From JAMZMI01 sp047632435 (GTDB lineage Bacteria; Bacteroidota; Bacteroidia; Cytophagales; Cyclobacteriaceae): DNA of 6,849 bases. Made by a program: the position numbers and the translations under genes. Shown here one piece after another: positions 5,981-6,849 of the stretch (position 1 is its first letter; every line of letters begins with the position of its first letter). The stretch is taken from positions 1 to 6,849 of the forward strand of contig JBLICU010000146.1 of NCBI GenBank assembly GCA_047632435.1, written 5' to 3'. The notes under the pieces are model-generated. The model was not told the origin of the DNA, ran no database searches, and saw only the letters and a list, made by a program, of their open reading frames with translations.

Positions 5981-6259
5981 TTGTAATTTGATCAGTCTAA
6001 TATTTGGTTGTGCAAACTAATAAAACTGAAATAAGTCATGGATGATAGAAGCCTTATCCATTGAAAACAGCTACAATGTTGTGTTTTTCGGAATAATTGA
6101 GGAAGAACGAATCGCGTTACAAGGTTAAAACTTTAATTCCTTGAATCATTGTTCATTGTTTCTAACAATATCAATATAAGAAAATCTGATTGCTTCTAAT
6201 TACTAGGCAGGTAATTAAAGGGATATCTTACATCAGAGTTTAAATAAATCAAATCAAAA
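5981..6259 (+). promoter_or_regulatory. Leader region upstream of katG
   Basis: No gene is visible; short reading frames here stop within a few codons. The region must contain the katG promoter unless there is readthrough. The best feature is CATTGTT repeated in tandem (6147-6160) followed at once by AACAAT (6164-6169), so ATTGTT-TCT-AACAAT forms a 6-bp inverted repeat about 90 bases before the start codon and is a candidate operator. ATGGAT (6038-6043) and ATCCAT (6056-6061) form another small hairpin. AATATTTG at 5999-6006 resembles the Bacteroidota -7 element at seven of eight bases but lacks a well-spaced -33 partner and would imply a leader of about 250 bases. No OxyR or PerR consensus is recognised. 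Confidence 0.35.
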
Positions 6260-6849
6260 ATGAAACACATAATCACCTATTGTACGCTTATAGCTTTAAC
6301 TGCGCTGATTCCTGCATGTCAGGAAAAGGCAATGGAAACAGCGGAATACGACGGAATGTCGGGAGCGACTAAAAAGAGTAACTCGAATATGAAAGCGACC
6401 AGTAATAGTTATTGGTGGCCCAATCAACTAAACCTGAGTATTCTTCATCAAAACTCTTCCTTGTCAAATCCAATGGCAGAAGACTTCAACTATATAGAAG
6501 AATTTAAAAGTCTGGATTATGCCGCACTCAAAGAGGATATCAGAGAAGTATTGACCAATTCGCAAGATTGGTGGCCGGCAGATTTTGGTCACTATGGTGG
6601 TCTATTCATCAGAATGGCCTGGCATAGTGCTGGCACCTATCGTACTGGCGATGGGCGAGGTGGTTCACGTGCGGGTCAACAACGCTTTGCCCCACTAAAT
6701 AGCTGGCCAGATAATGGCAATTTGGACAAAGCAAGGCGTCTGATATGGCCAATCAAGCAAAAGTATGGCAACAAAATCTCATGGGCAGATTTGATGGTGT
6801 TGACGGGTAACGTTGCACTGGAAGATATGGGCTTTAAAACTTTCGGTTT
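6260..6849 (+). CDS. katG: Catalase-peroxidase KatG with lipoprotein-like signal peptide (5' part only)
   Basis: The first 196 codons of a bifunctional haem catalase-peroxidase, cut by the window edge; the family is usually about 720-750 residues. The mature N-terminal part is clear: WWPNQLNLSILHQNS at about 52-66, SQDWWPADFGHYGGLFIRMA at 101-120, then WHSAGTYR. Arg118, Trp121 and His122 match the distal haem-pocket Arg, Trp and His, and Trp121 is the residue that forms the Met-Tyr-Trp adduct in this family. GDGRGGSRAGQQRFAPLNSW and ISWADLM follow the usual pattern. Before this lies an N-terminal extension, with Lys2, a hydrophobic stretch and LIPAC ending at Cys20, which reads as a signal peptidase II site. 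It predicts export and lipid anchoring, unlike the cytosolic KatG of model bacteria. The leader AAATCAAAAATG is the A-rich type usual in Bacteroidota. An internal ATG at codon 44 would give a cytosolic form. The C-terminal domain, the proximal His and the remaining adduct residues are outside the window. Confidence 0.95.
   Translation, partial: MKHIITYCTLIALTALIPACQEKAMETAEYDGMSGATKKSNSNMKATSNSYWWPNQLNLSILHQNSSLSNPMAEDFNYIEEFKSLDYAALKEDIREVLTNSQDWWPADFGHYGGLFIRMAWHSAGTYRTGDGRGGSRAGQQRFAPLNSWPDNGNLDKARRLIWPIKQKYGNKISWADLMVLTGNVALEDMGFKTFG

Noticed and set aside
5999..6006. AATATTTG as the katG -7 promoter element
   Set aside because: It matches seven of eight consensus bases, but no TTTG lies at the proper -33 spacing and the resulting leader would be about 250 bases.
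6389..6849. katG starting at the internal ATG (codon 44), giving a cytosolic enzyme
   Set aside because: The upstream part has a coherent signal-peptide and lipobox pattern, and its ATG at 6260 has a suitable A-rich leader. The alternative is kept only as a caveat.

Overview
The window reads as chromosome from an AT-rich member of the Bacteroidota, probably of the Cytophagia type. This is inferred from A-rich leaders with almost no Shine-Dalgarno sequence, a KatG carrying an N-terminal lipoprotein-like signal, and hairpin repeats of a style common in that phylum. No 16S rRNA or other decisive marker is present, so the assignment is soft.

Layout. Positions 1-414 hold no gene. They contain a compact cluster of four small hairpins (about 195-345) in which two units are direct copies of each other and the outer two are inverted copies. 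An AraC-family regulator with an N-terminal cupin domain (415-1299, minus strand) faces away from a five-gene plus-strand cluster. In order the cluster encodes an RraA-like aldolase (1402-2094), an NAD-type short-chain dehydrogenase (2165-2971), an enolase-superfamily dehydratase or racemase (2968-4098), a fusion of a SnoaL/NTF2-like domain with a RidA domain (4248-5129), and a creatininase-family metallohydrolase (5126-5881). Two junctions are 4-nt ATGA overlaps. Two others carry hairpins that could partly terminate transcription; the one at 4123-4201 is very long and nearly perfect. A probable terminator follows the last gene. A long intergenic stretch then leads into the 5' third of a catalase-peroxidase gene (6260 to the window edge) with a putative lipoprotein signal peptide.

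How the genes may work together. The regulator and the five enzymes look like one inducible catabolic locus for a small polar organic acid, lactone, lactam or amide. A plausible scheme is ring or amide opening by the creatininase-like enzyme, clearance of an enamine or imine by RidA, dehydration or epimerisation by the enolase homologue, oxidation by the SDR, and retro-aldol release of a 2-oxoacid by the RraA-like enzyme. The substrate cannot be read from sequence, and no transporter or kinase is in view. The combination of a RidA fusion, a creatininase-fold enzyme lacking the classical creatininase metal Glu, and an enolase homologue with an altered third metal ligand suggests a pathway that is not one of the textbook sugar-acid routes. 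The KatG gene lies beyond a probable terminator and is likely a separate oxidative-stress unit.
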